Positions 45,636-54,618 of a DNA stretch of 64,000 nt are shown here, piece by piece. The position numbers were made by a program, and so were the translations under genes. The notes below the pieces were generated by a model, which worked only from the letters and a program-made list of their open reading frames with translations, was not told the origin of the DNA and did not search any database. The stretch's first letter is position 1, and each line of letters opens with the position of its first letter. The stretch comes from VFZN01 sp050249615 (GTDB lineage: Bacteria; Acidobacteriota; Vicinamibacteria; Vicinamibacterales; UBA2999): positions 1 to 64,000 of the forward strand of contig JBFWQE010000011.1 in NCBI GenBank assembly GCA_050249615.1. The letters are read 5' to 3'.

Positions 45636-46532
45636 TCAGGGCGTCAGGTCCGGCCGGTACTCGCCGACGAACTCCATCACGGACGACGCCTCCACCATGT
45701 CCTTCGCGCGGAACCGGACCGTGTGCGAAGCGGTTCGCTCGAACATCGGCAGGTAGGCCAGCACCTCGGCCGGCATGTAGTGCTTGAAGCTCACCTCCAC
45801 GGTGACCGGCCCCTGGGGGCGATACGGCTTCAGCTCGGCGCGCCGGGCCAGGCCAACCTTCACGGCCGGGCCGATCAGGTCGAGCGCGGCCCGAGGCGTC
45901 AGCGTCAGCGCGGAGTGGAAGCCGAGGCTCTTCTTCGTCTCCGCTCCCTCGATGGGGCCGATCACCTTCCGCACCTCGGCGACGGCCGCGTCGTCGCCGG
46001 AGATCATGACGACCGGCACGCCAAAGTGTCCCGCGATGGCGGCATTCCATGCGCCCTCGGTCATGTCGATGCCGTTCACGGCCACGCGGGTGAGCGTGGC
46101 GCTCGAGAAGGTGTGCGCGCGCACACCCGCCGGGTTGGTCGTGGACGAGTGATAACCGATGAAGACGGCGGCGTCGAACGTCTCATCGATGCCGGCCATC
46201 ATCTGCAGCCGTCGCGGCCACGACCGGACGATGCGGACGTCGGGCGGGAACTGCTCGATGAGGAGGTTCTCGCCGTTGCCGTGCGAGTCGGCGACGACGA
46301 TTTCGGTGGCGCCGGCCTCCTTCGCCGCCGTCACGGCCGCCATCGCCTCGCGGGTCATGAACTCGCGAAACCGCCCGTACTCGAAGCCCGAAGGCCCGAT
46401 CTGGTCGCCGGTGACCACGCCCGCGATGCCCTCCATGTCGACCGAGATGTGCACTTTCAGCTTCTGGGATTGCGTGCCAACGGGGAGGGCGGCGGCGATG
46501 AAGACGGCAAAGGCAAGCAGGGCTCGTGGCAT
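45636..46532 (-). CDS. M55 family D-aminopeptidase (DppA-like), exported
   Basis: A zinc peptidase of 298 aa with an N-terminal signal peptide (LLAFAVFIAAALPVGTQS). The family signature ISVDMEGIAGV gives the first metal ligands; VVADSHGNGENL, FIGYHSSTT and VVMISGDDAAV supply the remaining conserved His/Asp/Glu. DppA is a self-compartmentalising D-aminopeptidase acting on D-Ala peptides; export suggests peptidoglycan-peptide or extracellular peptide turnover. A much longer upstream frame is rejected in favour of ATG 46532. Confidence 0.9.
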   Translation of the reverse strand: MPRALLAFAVFIAAALPVGTQSQKLKVHISVDMEGIAGVVTGDQIGPSGFEYGRFREFMTREAMAAVTAAKEAGATEIVVADSHGNGENLLIEQFPPDVRIVRSWPRRLQMMAGIDETFDAAVFIGYHSSTTNPAGVRAHTFSSATLTRVAVNGIDMTEGAWNAAIAGHFGVPVVMISGDDAAVAEVRKVIGPIEGAETKKSLGFHSALTLTPRAALDLIGPAVKVGLARRAELKPYRPQGPVTVEVSFKHYMPAEVLAYLPMFERTASHTVRFRAKDMVEASSVMEFVGEYRPDLTP

Positions 46533-46678
46533 GAGCGCGTCATTTAGCAGGAAATCCCGGGCAGACACAAGGCTGTGGCTGCAAGTGGACGGTGGTATCG
46601 GCTGAGGACGGAGGAATGGGCGAGAGAAGCCGGATTCGGGCCCGATTCGCCTTGACCCGGTGGGGAAGGAGGCATCTG

Positions 46679-47821
46679 ATGGACGGCAAGGGTTTTGCGA
46701 TGTCGGCCATCGAGCCAGCCATGCAGCCCGACGTCTACTCCGCCCAGGACATCGCCGCCGCCGCCAGGGTTCCCGAAGCGTGGGTCGAGCACCTGCTGGC
46801 CCGCGGCGAGATTCGCTCGGTCGCGGCCCTGCTGCCGGCAGGCACCCCACTCGATCCGGACCTGGCGCGTTACGTGCCGCACGACGAAGCCGTCCGAGCC
46901 GTCCGGGCACTGTCAGCCGGGCTGCCCGTAGCTCTGCCATCGGCCGCTGGCGTGCTCGGCAGGGAACTCTTCGGCGAGACGCCACGCCACGCGCGTCCCG
47001 CAACGGTCCCGCTTGTCGTGTCCACGAGCCTCCATGGTCTGGTCGCGGCCAGCATCCTGTTCATCGCCAGCCTGGGCCTGGCGTCGGCCAGCGAGCCCAC
47101 CGAGCCGCTCGAGCCCCCGGACCCGCCCGTGCGTCTTGTGTTCGTGGCGACGCCCGGTCCGGGCGGTGGAGGTGGCGGCGGCGGGCTCAAGATGAAGGCG
47201 CCGCCGCCGAAGGCCGAGCGCAAAGGCAGCATGACCGTGAACAGCCCGATTCCCGTGCGCCGGCTGCCGCCGCCGCTCGAGGCAAAGCCGCGGGTGGTCG
47301 AGCCGCCGCCCGCCCCGCTCGAAGCGAAGACACTGCCACCCGTGATGGCGCCGGTGGTCACCGCTCCGGCCGACGCACGTGACCGCGAGGGCGTGATGGC
47401 GAAGGCTGAGCAGCCGGAACCAAGCGCCGGGCCGGGCACAGGTGGCGGTGTGGGTACGGGCCGCGGCACCGGGCTCGGCGAAGGCGATGGATCGGGCATC
47501 GGCGACGGATCAGGCGGGGGCACCGGCGGTGGGCCATACAGGCCCGGCAGCGGTGTGGATCCGCCCCGGCTCCTGCGCGAGGTGAGGGCGGAATATTCGG
47601 ACGCGGCGCGCCGGGCCAACCTCGAAGGCGTGGTGGTCCTGGAGATCGTCGTCCGGCGGGACGGCACCGTCGGCGACGTGCGAATCCTGAAGGGCCTGGG
47701 GCTCAACCTGAACGAGCAGGCCGTCAAGGCGGTGCGCCAGTGGCGGTTCGCGCCGGCACGGCTGAAGGGCACGCCGGTCGACGTCGTGGTCGAAGTCGAC
47801 GTGGAGTTCCGACTCAGATGA
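46679..47821 (+). CDS. TonB-family energy transducer with N-terminal helix-turn-helix-like segment
   Basis: A 380 aa protein. Residues ~15-50 (YSAQDIAAAARVPEAWVEHL) resemble a MerR/excisionase-type helix-turn-helix. A single TM helix (~118-140, HGLVAASILFIASLGLA) is followed by a Pro/Gly-rich periplasmic spacer with a run of Gly and repeated GxGxG units, and a C-terminal TonB domain (~285-380: AARRANLEGVVVLEIVV, AVRQWRFAPARLKG). It couples inner-membrane proton motive force to outer-membrane receptors. GGAAGGAGG lies 6 bp before ATG 46679. ExbB/ExbD are not adjacent. Confidence 0.85.
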   Translation: MDGKGFAMSAIEPAMQPDVYSAQDIAAAARVPEAWVEHLLARGEIRSVAALLPAGTPLDPDLARYVPHDEAVRAVRALSAGLPVALPSAAGVLGRELFGETPRHARPATVPLVVSTSLHGLVAASILFIASLGLASASEPTEPLEPPDPPVRLVFVATPGPGGGGGGGGLKMKAPPPKAERKGSMTVNSPIPVRRLPPPLEAKPRVVEPPPAPLEAKTLPPVMAPVVTAPADARDREGVMAKAEQPEPSAGPGTGGGVGTGRGTGLGEGDGSGIGDGSGGGTGGGPYRPGSGVDPPRLLREVRAEYSDAARRANLEGVVVLEIVVRRDGTVGDVRILKGLGLNLNEQAVKAVRQWRFAPARLKGTPVDVVVEVDVEFRLR

Positions 47822-47825
47822 GACG

Positions 47826-47905
47826 CTGATGGGCCGCGGATGGTGCACGGGCCGCAGATGACGCAGGGTCACACGGGCCGCAGATGACGCAGATTGGCGG
47901 GGTCC
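47826..47905. repeat. GGGCCGCAGATGACGCAG word repeats
   Basis: gggccgcagatgacgcag occurs twice exactly, with degenerate copies before and after. It is the opposite-sense counterpart of the ATCTGCGG words at 13905-13966. Confidence 0.75.
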
Positions 47906-47932
47906 GTCGACGGTGCGGATGGCAGAGGGCAT

Positions 47933-48730
47933 ATGGACACACTCCTGATCGCAATCACGGTGGCTTCGCTCGGTGCCGCGCTCGCGCTGGGCGTGGTGTC
48001 CTGGCGGGTGTCGAAGGAGGAGCGGCGCAGGGCGGCGGCGCGTGTGGCGGCGCTGTCAGCCGCGGCGCGGGACGAGGAGATCGCACCCCGGTCGGTTGCC
48101 ATCGCACCCCTTCCGGAGCCCACACCCGCTGGTGCGACGGCGCGCCCCTGGAAGCCGGCGTCGGTCTCGCAGCCCGAGTCGCTCGACGCATTCGATCGCG
48201 AGGCGGCTCGGTCGGAGGTTCCTGTGCGCGGCGGATTCCTGGGTGCCGACATTCCCGCTCGTGAGGGCACGGGACGCCAGCGAGGCCTGGCGGCGGCGGC
48301 CGCCGTGCTCGCCGTGGTCGTCGGCGCGTTCGCCCTTGCGCGCATGGGCGGCGGCGCGGAGGCGACCGAGAGCGCCGGAACAGCGCCAGCGCCCCTCGAA
48401 CTGCTGTCCCTGAGGCACGAGCGTGAAGGCGCGACGCTGTCCGTGGCCGGCCTGGTGCGCAACCCGCCGGCGGGCACGAACGTCGAGCGCGTGTCCGCGG
48501 TCGTGCTTCTCTTCGATCAGCAGGGCACGTTCGTCACGAGCGCGAAAGCGCCCATCGACTTCGTGAAGCTGGCGGCGGGCGACGAGTCGCCCTTCGTCGT
48601 GAAGATGCCGGCGCCGCAGGCCGTGGCGCGCTACCGCGTGAGCTTCCGTACTGACGACGGTACGCTGCCGCACGTCGACCGGCGGGGTGAGTCGCCCGCG
48701 GCCACGCCGGTGGCGCTGGCGCGGCCCTGA
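47933..48730 (+). CDS. Membrane-anchored protein with C-terminal beta domain
   Basis: A 265 aa protein: an N-terminal TM helix (LLIAITVASLGAALALGVV), a ~90-residue charged cytoplasmic linker, a second TM (LAAAAAVLAVVVGAFALA near 120-140) and a C-terminal domain of about 100 residues rich in beta strands (LSLRHEREGATLSVAGLV...VSAVVLLFDQQG). The last pattern is like the FxLYD/DUF3426-type extracytoplasmic domain. No catalytic motif. It precedes the VWFA gene by 57 bp on the same strand and may be transcribed with it. Confidence 0.7.
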   Translation: MDTLLIAITVASLGAALALGVVSWRVSKEERRRAAARVAALSAAARDEEIAPRSVAIAPLPEPTPAGATARPWKPASVSQPESLDAFDREAARSEVPVRGGFLGADIPAREGTGRQRGLAAAAAVLAVVVGAFALARMGGGAEATESAGTAPAPLELLSLRHEREGATLSVAGLVRNPPAGTNVERVSAVVLLFDQQGTFVTSAKAPIDFVKLAAGDESPFVVKMPAPQAVARYRVSFRTDDGTLPHVDRRGESPAATPVALARP

Positions 48731-48787
48731 GGCCACGTGGGAGTCCAGAGTCCGAGCGTTCAAGGTTCACAGTTCGAGGATCCAGCC

Positions 48788-49849
48788 ATGCGTCACCCAT
48801 CTCGGCGTCCAACGGCGGTCTTGCTCGCGTTCACCGGGCTGCTGGGGCTGCAGGCCACGGCGCCGGTGGAGGGGCAGGACGGATTCCGCTTCCGGAGCGG
48901 TGTGGAGCTCATCAACGTCACGGCCACGGTCACCGACCGGAGCGGGCGGTTCCTCTCGGGTCTGACGAAGGACGACTTCGTCGTCTACGAGGACAACCAG
49001 CCGATGGAGATCACGCATTTCTCCGCCGAGCGATCGCCGGTGAGCCTCGGGATCGTCCTGGACACGAGCGGCAGCATGCAGGGCGAGAAATGGTCCGCGG
49101 CCCGCGACGCGATCGATCGCTTCCTGCAGCAGCTCACGGATCCCGACGACGACTTCTTCCTCTACCGGTTCAGCGGTGGCGCGGACCTGGTGCAGGACTG
49201 GACCAGCGATCGGCGTGCCGTCAGCTGGAGCCTGGGCCGCGTGAACCCGAACGGCGGCACGGCGATGTACGACGCGGTGGCCGAGGCCGTGCCGATGGCA
49301 CACGGCGGGCGCAACCGCAAGAAGGCCGTCGTCATCATCTCTGACGGCAACGACACGAGCAGCCGAGTAGGCCCGGGTGAAGTGCGGCAACTCGTGCGCG
49401 AAACCGAGGTGCTCGTCTACGCCGTCGGGATCGACGGCCAGGGGCAGCCGACGATCGTGTCGCGGCCGCGGCCGCCCATCGGCGGCGGGCCCCGCCTGCC
49501 GATTCCCTTCCCGTTCCCGGGTGGCGGCCGACGCGGCGGCGGCGGATACCCGATGCCGCCGTTTCCGGGGAGCGGCGGCGGCGTGTACTCGTCGGGCTCT
49601 GCCGATCGGGTGAACGTGGCCGCGCTCCGCGAGATCACGGACGACAGCGGCGGCCGCACCGAGATCGTGCGCGACCCTCGCGACCTGGATCCGGCGACCG
49701 CCAACATCGCGGACGAGCTGAGCAAGCAGTACTACATCGGGTACCCCAGCCCCGGGCACAAGGACGGGCGCTGGCACACCATCCGCGTGGAGGTTCGCGA
49801 TCCGTCGCTCCGCGTACGCGCCAGGCGCGGATACGTGGCCACGCCGTGA
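48788..49849 (+). CDS. VWFA-related Acidobacterial-domain protein
   Basis: A 353 aa exported protein. After a signal peptide (AVLLAFTGLLGLQATAPVEG) comes a short Ig-like region (FRSGVELINVTATVTDRSG, LTKDDFVVYEDN), then a von Willebrand A domain with the MIDAS triad DTSGSM, a Thr in NPNGGTAMYDA and ISDGNDTSS. A Gly/Pro-rich insert (~235-285) interrupts it before the last helices (KQYYIGYPSPGHKDG). The architecture is the VWFA-related family typical of Acidobacteria (TIGR03436, from memory). It binds ligands through a metal site; its partner is unknown. Confidence 0.88.
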   Translation: MRHPSRRPTAVLLAFTGLLGLQATAPVEGQDGFRFRSGVELINVTATVTDRSGRFLSGLTKDDFVVYEDNQPMEITHFSAERSPVSLGIVLDTSGSMQGEKWSAARDAIDRFLQQLTDPDDDFFLYRFSGGADLVQDWTSDRRAVSWSLGRVNPNGGTAMYDAVAEAVPMAHGGRNRKKAVVIISDGNDTSSRVGPGEVRQLVRETEVLVYAVGIDGQGQPTIVSRPRPPIGGGPRLPIPFPFPGGGRRGGGGYPMPPFPGSGGGVYSSGSADRVNVAALREITDDSGGRTEIVRDPRDLDPATANIADELSKQYYIGYPSPGHKDGRWHTIRVEVRDPSLRVRARRGYVATP

Positions 49850-49917
49850 GCTCCCCAGAGGACATCCTCCCCTGGCACGACCTTCGCACTGATCGGCACC
49901 AGAGAGAGGTGGAGATC

Positions 49918-50469
49918 ATGACGAAGCGAGCCACCATGCTGCTGTGCGCACTGGCCCTGCTGGCTCTCCCGGCCGTGGCCTCGGCGCAGATGGATCCCCA
50001 GGACCTGCGGCTGTTCCAGCACATCTCCGACCAGGTGGAACGCTACACGCAGCTCACCATCTTCGACAGCGTGTCGGCGTCGGTGGAGGGCGGGCGCGTG
50101 GTGCTCTCGGGCTGGGTCACCATGCCCTACAAACGTGACGACATCGAGCGGCGGGTGCGGCGCGTGGACGGCGTCACCGCAGTCGAGAATGGCATCGGCG
50201 TCCTGCCCGTCTCGCAGTTCGACGACGAGTTGCGGTTCCGCATCGCGCGGGCCATCTACAGCAACTCCTCGTTCTGGCACTACGCGTCGATGGCGAACCC
50301 GCCCATCCACATCATCGTGAACCGCGGGCGCGTCACGCTCGAGGGCGTGGTCAACAGCAACGTGGAGCGCATGCTGGCGCGGTCGCTCGCCACTGGCTTC
50401 GGCGCGCTCGAGGTGACCAGCCAGCTGCGCACCGACGCCGAAGTACGAGAGCTGCTGTCGACCAGCTAG
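49918..50469 (+). CDS. Periplasmic two-BON-domain protein
   Basis: A 183 aa protein with a signal peptide (LLCALALLALPAVASAQ) and two BON domains: residues ~40-105 (FDSVSASVEGGRVVLSGWV, RRVRRVDGVTAVENGI) and ~110-180 (PIHIIVNRGRVTLEGVV, VNSNVERMLARSLA). BON domains bind phospholipid or outer-membrane surfaces, as in OsmY. GAGGTGGAG sits before ATG 49918. It overlaps the convergent GNAT gene by 4 bp. Confidence 0.88.
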   Translation: MTKRATMLLCALALLALPAVASAQMDPQDLRLFQHISDQVERYTQLTIFDSVSASVEGGRVVLSGWVTMPYKRDDIERRVRRVDGVTAVENGIGVLPVSQFDDELRFRIARAIYSNSSFWHYASMANPPIHIIVNRGRVTLEGVVNSNVERMLARSLATGFGALEVTSQLRTDAEVRELLSTS

Positions 50470-51068
50470 GTCATGGCCTTCACCAGGTGAATCTCGTCGC
50501 GGATGGGGATGCCGCCGAAGCCGGTTGAGGGGGCATCCCCACGCGTGCCGGCCATGGCTCCAGGCACGACCTGCATGATGCGATAGCCCTTGCGCTGGTA
50601 GAAGTAGAGGGAGGGCAGGTTGTCGTTGGTCGTGGCCACCAGCACCCGGCCGAGGTGGTTGCCGCGCGCGACGAGCTCGGCCTCCGCGACGAGGTGGCCG
50701 CCCACACCCGAGCGCTGCCACGCGGGATCGGTGGCGAGCGCGATGATGTGCAGCGTGCCCTGCCGTTCCATGTAGGCCAGCGCGCCCGCGATCTCGCCTT
50801 CCAGCTCCGCCACCACCGTCGGCATCGTGTCGAGGTGGATCTCTTCGCCAAAGGTGATCAGGCGTGTCCGGCCGAAGTCGCGCTCGAAGAGCGCGAGCAC
50901 CGCGGGCCGGTCCGCGTCGGTGGCCTCGCGCACCAGCACCGGCGGCAGCTCCAGGTGCGGCTTGCAGCTGCAGATGATCTGCAGCCGCGCGTCCTCCCAG
51001 TCCACGAACCGCCCGCACCGCGAGCACCGCAGGACGGTGGGCTTGGCGCCGAACGTCGAAATGGCCAT
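50466..51068 (-). CDS. GNAT N-acetyltransferase with N-terminal zinc-ribbon-like motif
   Basis: A 200 aa protein. Residues ~14-36 have CSRCGRFVDWEDARLQIICSC-like Cys pairs (C-x2-C ... C-x-C) that may bind zinc. Residues ~45-175 are a GNAT fold with the acetyl-CoA loop in DPAWQRSGVGGHLVAEAE and LPSLYFYQRKGYRI. The substrate is unknown. Convergent with the BON gene and followed upstream on the same strand by the LppM-like gene. Confidence 0.85.
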   Translation of the reverse strand: MAISTFGAKPTVLRCSRCGRFVDWEDARLQIICSCKPHLELPPVLVREATDADRPAVLALFERDFGRTRLITFGEEIHLDTMPTVVAELEGEIAGALAYMERQGTLHIIALATDPAWQRSGVGGHLVAEAELVARGNHLGRVLVATTNDNLPSLYFYQRKGYRIMQVVPGAMAGTRGDAPSTGFGGIPIRDEIHLVKAMT

Positions 51069-51085
51069 GGCTCTCTGACCTCGTG

Positions 51086-51850
51086 CTAGGCGGCGGGCCC
51101 CGGCTCGCCGCGCCGCTTGATGAACCAGATGAAGAGCACGAACGTGACCGCCACGAGGACGATCATCGTGCCGAACAACATCAGGGTCCTGGCGAGGATC
51201 GACTCGCTGTCCATCCGAACGTCAATCTCGATCGGCACGCCCTGCTGCCGCTCGGCCAGCGACTGCTCCCAGACGATGATGTTGCCGCGCCGGATCTCGC
51301 GTGTCGGGGAGTTGTGGAACGTGACGCGGCTCGGCAGGTGAAGGCGCACCGCCACGAGCTCCGCCCCCTGCCATCCGACGTCCGGGACGGCGCGGCCCGC
51401 GGCGTGACCCATCTCCTGCCGGTACTCGGCGGAGGCATCGGCCACGGTCAGCCGGTACGACGACCATGCGAACGCGGGCGCCTCGCCCAGGCGGCGGATG
51501 TCGTCCACCTCGACACGGACGTGCACGTAGCGGCGGCCATCGCGGCGGGAAGTGGTGACGTTGGCCACGCTGGTGACCGGGGATTCGAAGAACGCGCGGA
51601 CGTCCTGGCGATCCAGCCGCGCGGCCGGGTCCACGGGAAGGTCCACACCGCGAAGCGCCACCAGTGCGGGGACCGAGGCGTTCACGTACACCGTCGCCGA
51701 GCCGTCGAGGTCGACGTAGATCTCCTCTTCGTACTCGTACTTCCGGGACAGCGGGTTGACGCCGCAGGCGGCCGCCAGCAGCAGCGCGATCCCGGCCGCC
51801 GACGTACGGCGCGCCATGGGCCGGACGAGGCGCCTCCAACGAGCGATCAC
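51086..51850 (-). CDS. LppM-like lipoprotein with C-terminal membrane helix
   Basis: A 254 aa protein whose N-terminus has a lipobox (ALLLAAACG). The mature part begins YEYEEEIYVDLDGSATVYVN, like the LppM/DUF3153 family, and ends with a TM helix (LFGTMIVLVAVTFVLFIWF) followed by KRR. It is therefore tethered at both ends. The role is unknown; LppM of mycobacteria is an envelope protein. The start is GTG at 51850 with TATGAT 8 bp upstream. Divergent from polA. Confidence 0.7.
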   Translation of the reverse strand: MIARWRRLVRPMARRTSAAGIALLLAAACGVNPLSRKYEYEEEIYVDLDGSATVYVNASVPALVALRGVDLPVDPAARLDRQDVRAFFESPVTSVANVTTSRRDGRRYVHVRVEVDDIRRLGEAPAFAWSSYRLTVADASAEYRQEMGHAAGRAVPDVGWQGAELVAVRLHLPSRVTFHNSPTREIRRGNIIVWEQSLAERQQGVPIEIDVRMDSESILARTLMLFGTMIVLVAVTFVLFIWFIKRRGEPGPAA

Positions 51851-51858
51851 GATCCCCG

Positions 51859-51864
51859 ATCATA
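51859..51864 (-). promoter_or_regulatory. -10 box for the LppM-like gene
   Basis: Minus-strand TATGAT ends 8 bp before the GTG at 51850, giving at most a very short leader. Confidence 0.45.
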
Positions 51865-51927
51865 CCCTGCCGGCGCCCGCGCCCGCTTCCGGCCCCCCGG
51901 TGCAGGTGATACCTTGGGTGCGCTTCC

Positions 51928-54609
51928 ATGGCGCGTCCCACCCTGTTTCTCATCGACGGCAGCAACCAGATGTACCGGGCCTATCACGCGATCCGCGGCC
52001 TGACCGGGCCGGACGGCAGGTCCACCAACGCCGTCTACGGCTTCGTGACCATGCTGCGGAAGCTGATTGCCGATCATCAGCCGGAGTACATCGCCGCGTC
52101 GTTCGATCTGCCGACCGCGACCTTCCGCGCGAAGCTCGCCGCGGACTACAAGGCCACCCGGGCGGCCATGCCCGACGACCTCAAGGAGCAGATTCCCTGG
52201 ATCCACGAGGCCTGCGAGGCCATGGGCGTTCCCATCTTCACCTCCGAAGGCTTCGAGGCCGACGATGTCATCGGCACGCTGGCGCGGAAGGCCGCCGCTG
52301 CCGGCTTCGACGCGGCCATCGTCACTGGCGACAAGGACTTCTTCCAGCTGGTGGGTGACGGCATCCGCGTCTACAACCCGCGGGACGAGGGCGCGTGGTT
52401 CGACGAAACAGGCGTGGCCGAGAAGTTCGGCGTGCGGCCCGACCAGGTCGTGGACGTGCTCGCCCTGATGGGTGACACGTCGGACAACGTGAAGGGCGTG
52501 CCGGGCATCGGCGAGAAGGGCGCCCGGGATCTCATCGCGACCTACGGCTCGCTCGAGGTCCTGCTCGCTCGCGCCGGAGAGGTGCCGCAGAAGAAGTACC
52601 GGGAGGCGCTTGCCACCCACGCGGATCAGGCGCGACAGAGCCGCGAGCTGGTCACGATCCACACCAACGTGGACGTGCCGTTCGACGCCGAGCGCTTCCG
52701 TTACCGGGGGGCCTCGCGCGAGCGGTGCTACGCGCTCTTCTCGTCGCTCGGGTTCCGCACGCTGGTCACCGAGTTCGCGCCGACGGCGGAATCGATCGCG
52801 AAGGACTACCGACTGGTCGCCTCGTTCGACGAGCTCGACGCGCTCGTGGCCGACCTGGTGCGGGCGCCGCGGCTCGCCCTCCGGCTCGTCACGGACGGCA
52901 CGGCGCCGGTACGGGCAACGGTGGCGGGGATCGCCCTGTCGACGGCCCCACATCAGGCGCGCTACATCGCGGTCGGACACCGGGGCTTCATGGGAGACGG
53001 CTCCCTGGACCGCGACAGGGCGCTGGCGGCGCTGGCGCCAATCCTCGCGGACGCCGCGATTCGGAAGATCGGCCACGACATCAAGGCCGACCTCATCGTT
53101 CTTGGACGCCACGGCGTGCGGCTCGAGGGTCTGGACCTCGACACGATGCTCGCGGCGTACCTGCTGGACGCGAACCGATCGAGCCAGGCCATCGAGCCCC
53201 TGGCGCTCGAGCAGGTGGGCTACAAGGCCGTCGACGAGCAGGCGATCCGGGGCAGGGGCGCGAAGGCGCTGCCGTTCGCGGAACTGCCAGCCGATGCCGT
53301 GCTGGACTACGCGGGCGAACGCGCCGACCTCTCGCTGCAGCTGGCCGACGTGTTCGCGCCTGCGCTCGAGCGCGAAGCGCTCGGCCAGGTGTATCGGGAG
53401 CTCGAGCTGCCGCTGGTGCCCATCCTCGCGGCGCTCGAGCGCACCGGCGTGCGCGTGGATGTCGAGGTGCTCGGCGCCCAGGCCACGCGCGTCGACCGCG
53501 AGCTGGCCGAACTGGGGGCCGAGATCTACCGCCAGGCGGGCGAGACGTTCAACATCGCGTCGCCGAAGCAGCTGGCCGAGGTGCTGTTCGACAAGCTGAA
53601 GCTGCCGGTGCTGAAGCGCACGGGCACCGCGCGCACGGCGTCCACCGCCGTCGAGGTGCTCGAGGAGCTCGCGCAGTCGCACGACCTGCCCCGCATGATC
53701 CTCGACTGGCGCGGCCTGGCGAAACTGAAGGGCACGTACATCGACGCGCTGCCCGCGCTGGTGAACCCTGAGACGGGCCGCGTGCACACCCAGTTCAACC
53801 AGGCCGTGGCCGCCACGGGACGGCTGAGCAGCAGCGATCCCAACCTGCAGAACATCCCGATACGGACGGAGATCGGCCGCGAGATCCGGCGTGCGTTCGT
53901 GGCCGAGCCCGGCTTCGTGCTCGTCTCCGCCGACTACTCGCAGATCGAGCTGCGCGTGCTCGCCCACCTCTCCGGTGACGAGTCGCTGATCGCGGCGTTC
54001 GAGCGCGGCGAGGACATCCACGACCAGACGGCGCTGAAGGTCTTCGGGCCGGACACCACGCTCGATCCGCACGAGCTCCGCCGGCGGGCGAAGATCATCA
54101 ACTACGCCCTGCTCTACGGCAAGACGGCGTTCACGCTGGCGAAGGACATCGGCGTCCCCCAGGCGGCGGCGCAGCAGTTCATCGACGCCTACTTCACCGG
54201 GTTCCCGCGCGTGCGCGGGTTCATCGACCAGACGCTCGAGGACGCCAGGCGCACCGGCGTCGTGAAGACGATGTTCGGACGGCGGCGGGCCGTGCCGGAG
54301 GTGACCAGCCGCAACGGGCAGATCCGCGCGTCGGCCGAGCGCGTCGCCGTGAACATGCCCATCCAGGGCACGGCAGCGGACATCCTGAAGCGGGCGATGA
54401 TCGACGTGGATGGGGCCCTCTCGCGGGCCCACCCGCGCGCCCGGATGATCCTGACCGTGCACGACGAGCTGTTGTTCGAGGCGCCCGAGGGCGAGTCGTC
54501 CGACGTGGCCGCGCTCGTGAAGGCGACCATGGCTGCGGCCGTGCCGCTGCGGGTTCCGCTGGACGTGGATGTGGGAATCGGGGCGAACTGGAAGGACGCG
54601 AAGGCCTAG
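51928..54609 (+). CDS. polA: DNA polymerase I
   Basis: An 893 aa family A polymerase for repair and Okazaki-fragment processing. Residues 1-290 are the 5' nuclease (FLIDGSNQMYRAYHAIRG, GFEADDVIGTLA, GDKDFFQL, GVPGIGEKGA). Residues ~300-480 are the 3'-5' exonuclease fold, but motif I has no D-x-E pair (LVTDGTAP), so proofreading is probably lost. Residues ~500-893 are the polymerase: SADYSQIELRVLAHLSGD, the O-helix RRRAKIINYALLYG and TVHDELLFEAP. Tyr726 occupies the position that is Phe762 in E. coli Pol I. Confidence 0.97.
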   Translation: MARPTLFLIDGSNQMYRAYHAIRGLTGPDGRSTNAVYGFVTMLRKLIADHQPEYIAASFDLPTATFRAKLAADYKATRAAMPDDLKEQIPWIHEACEAMGVPIFTSEGFEADDVIGTLARKAAAAGFDAAIVTGDKDFFQLVGDGIRVYNPRDEGAWFDETGVAEKFGVRPDQVVDVLALMGDTSDNVKGVPGIGEKGARDLIATYGSLEVLLARAGEVPQKKYREALATHADQARQSRELVTIHTNVDVPFDAERFRYRGASRERCYALFSSLGFRTLVTEFAPTAESIAKDYRLVASFDELDALVADLVRAPRLALRLVTDGTAPVRATVAGIALSTAPHQARYIAVGHRGFMGDGSLDRDRALAALAPILADAAIRKIGHDIKADLIVLGRHGVRLEGLDLDTMLAAYLLDANRSSQAIEPLALEQVGYKAVDEQAIRGRGAKALPFAELPADAVLDYAGERADLSLQLADVFAPALEREALGQVYRELELPLVPILAALERTGVRVDVEVLGAQATRVDRELAELGAEIYRQAGETFNIASPKQLAEVLFDKLKLPVLKRTGTARTASTAVEVLEELAQSHDLPRMILDWRGLAKLKGTYIDALPALVNPETGRVHTQFNQAVAATGRLSSSDPNLQNIPIRTEIGREIRRAFVAEPGFVLVSADYSQIELRVLAHLSGDESLIAAFERGEDIHDQTALKVFGPDTTLDPHELRRRAKIINYALLYGKTAFTLAKDIGVPQAAAQQFIDAYFTGFPRVRGFIDQTLEDARRTGVVKTMFGRRRAVPEVTSRNGQIRASAERVAVNMPIQGTAADILKRAMIDVDGALSRAHPRARMILTVHDELLFEAPEGESSDVAALVKATMAAAVPLRVPLDVDVGIGANWKDAKA

Positions 54610-54618
54610 GCGTCCGGA

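Noticed and set aside
51847..54462. 871-codon minus-strand frame opposite polA
   Set aside because: Shadow of polA; polA has all polymerase motifs on the plus strand.
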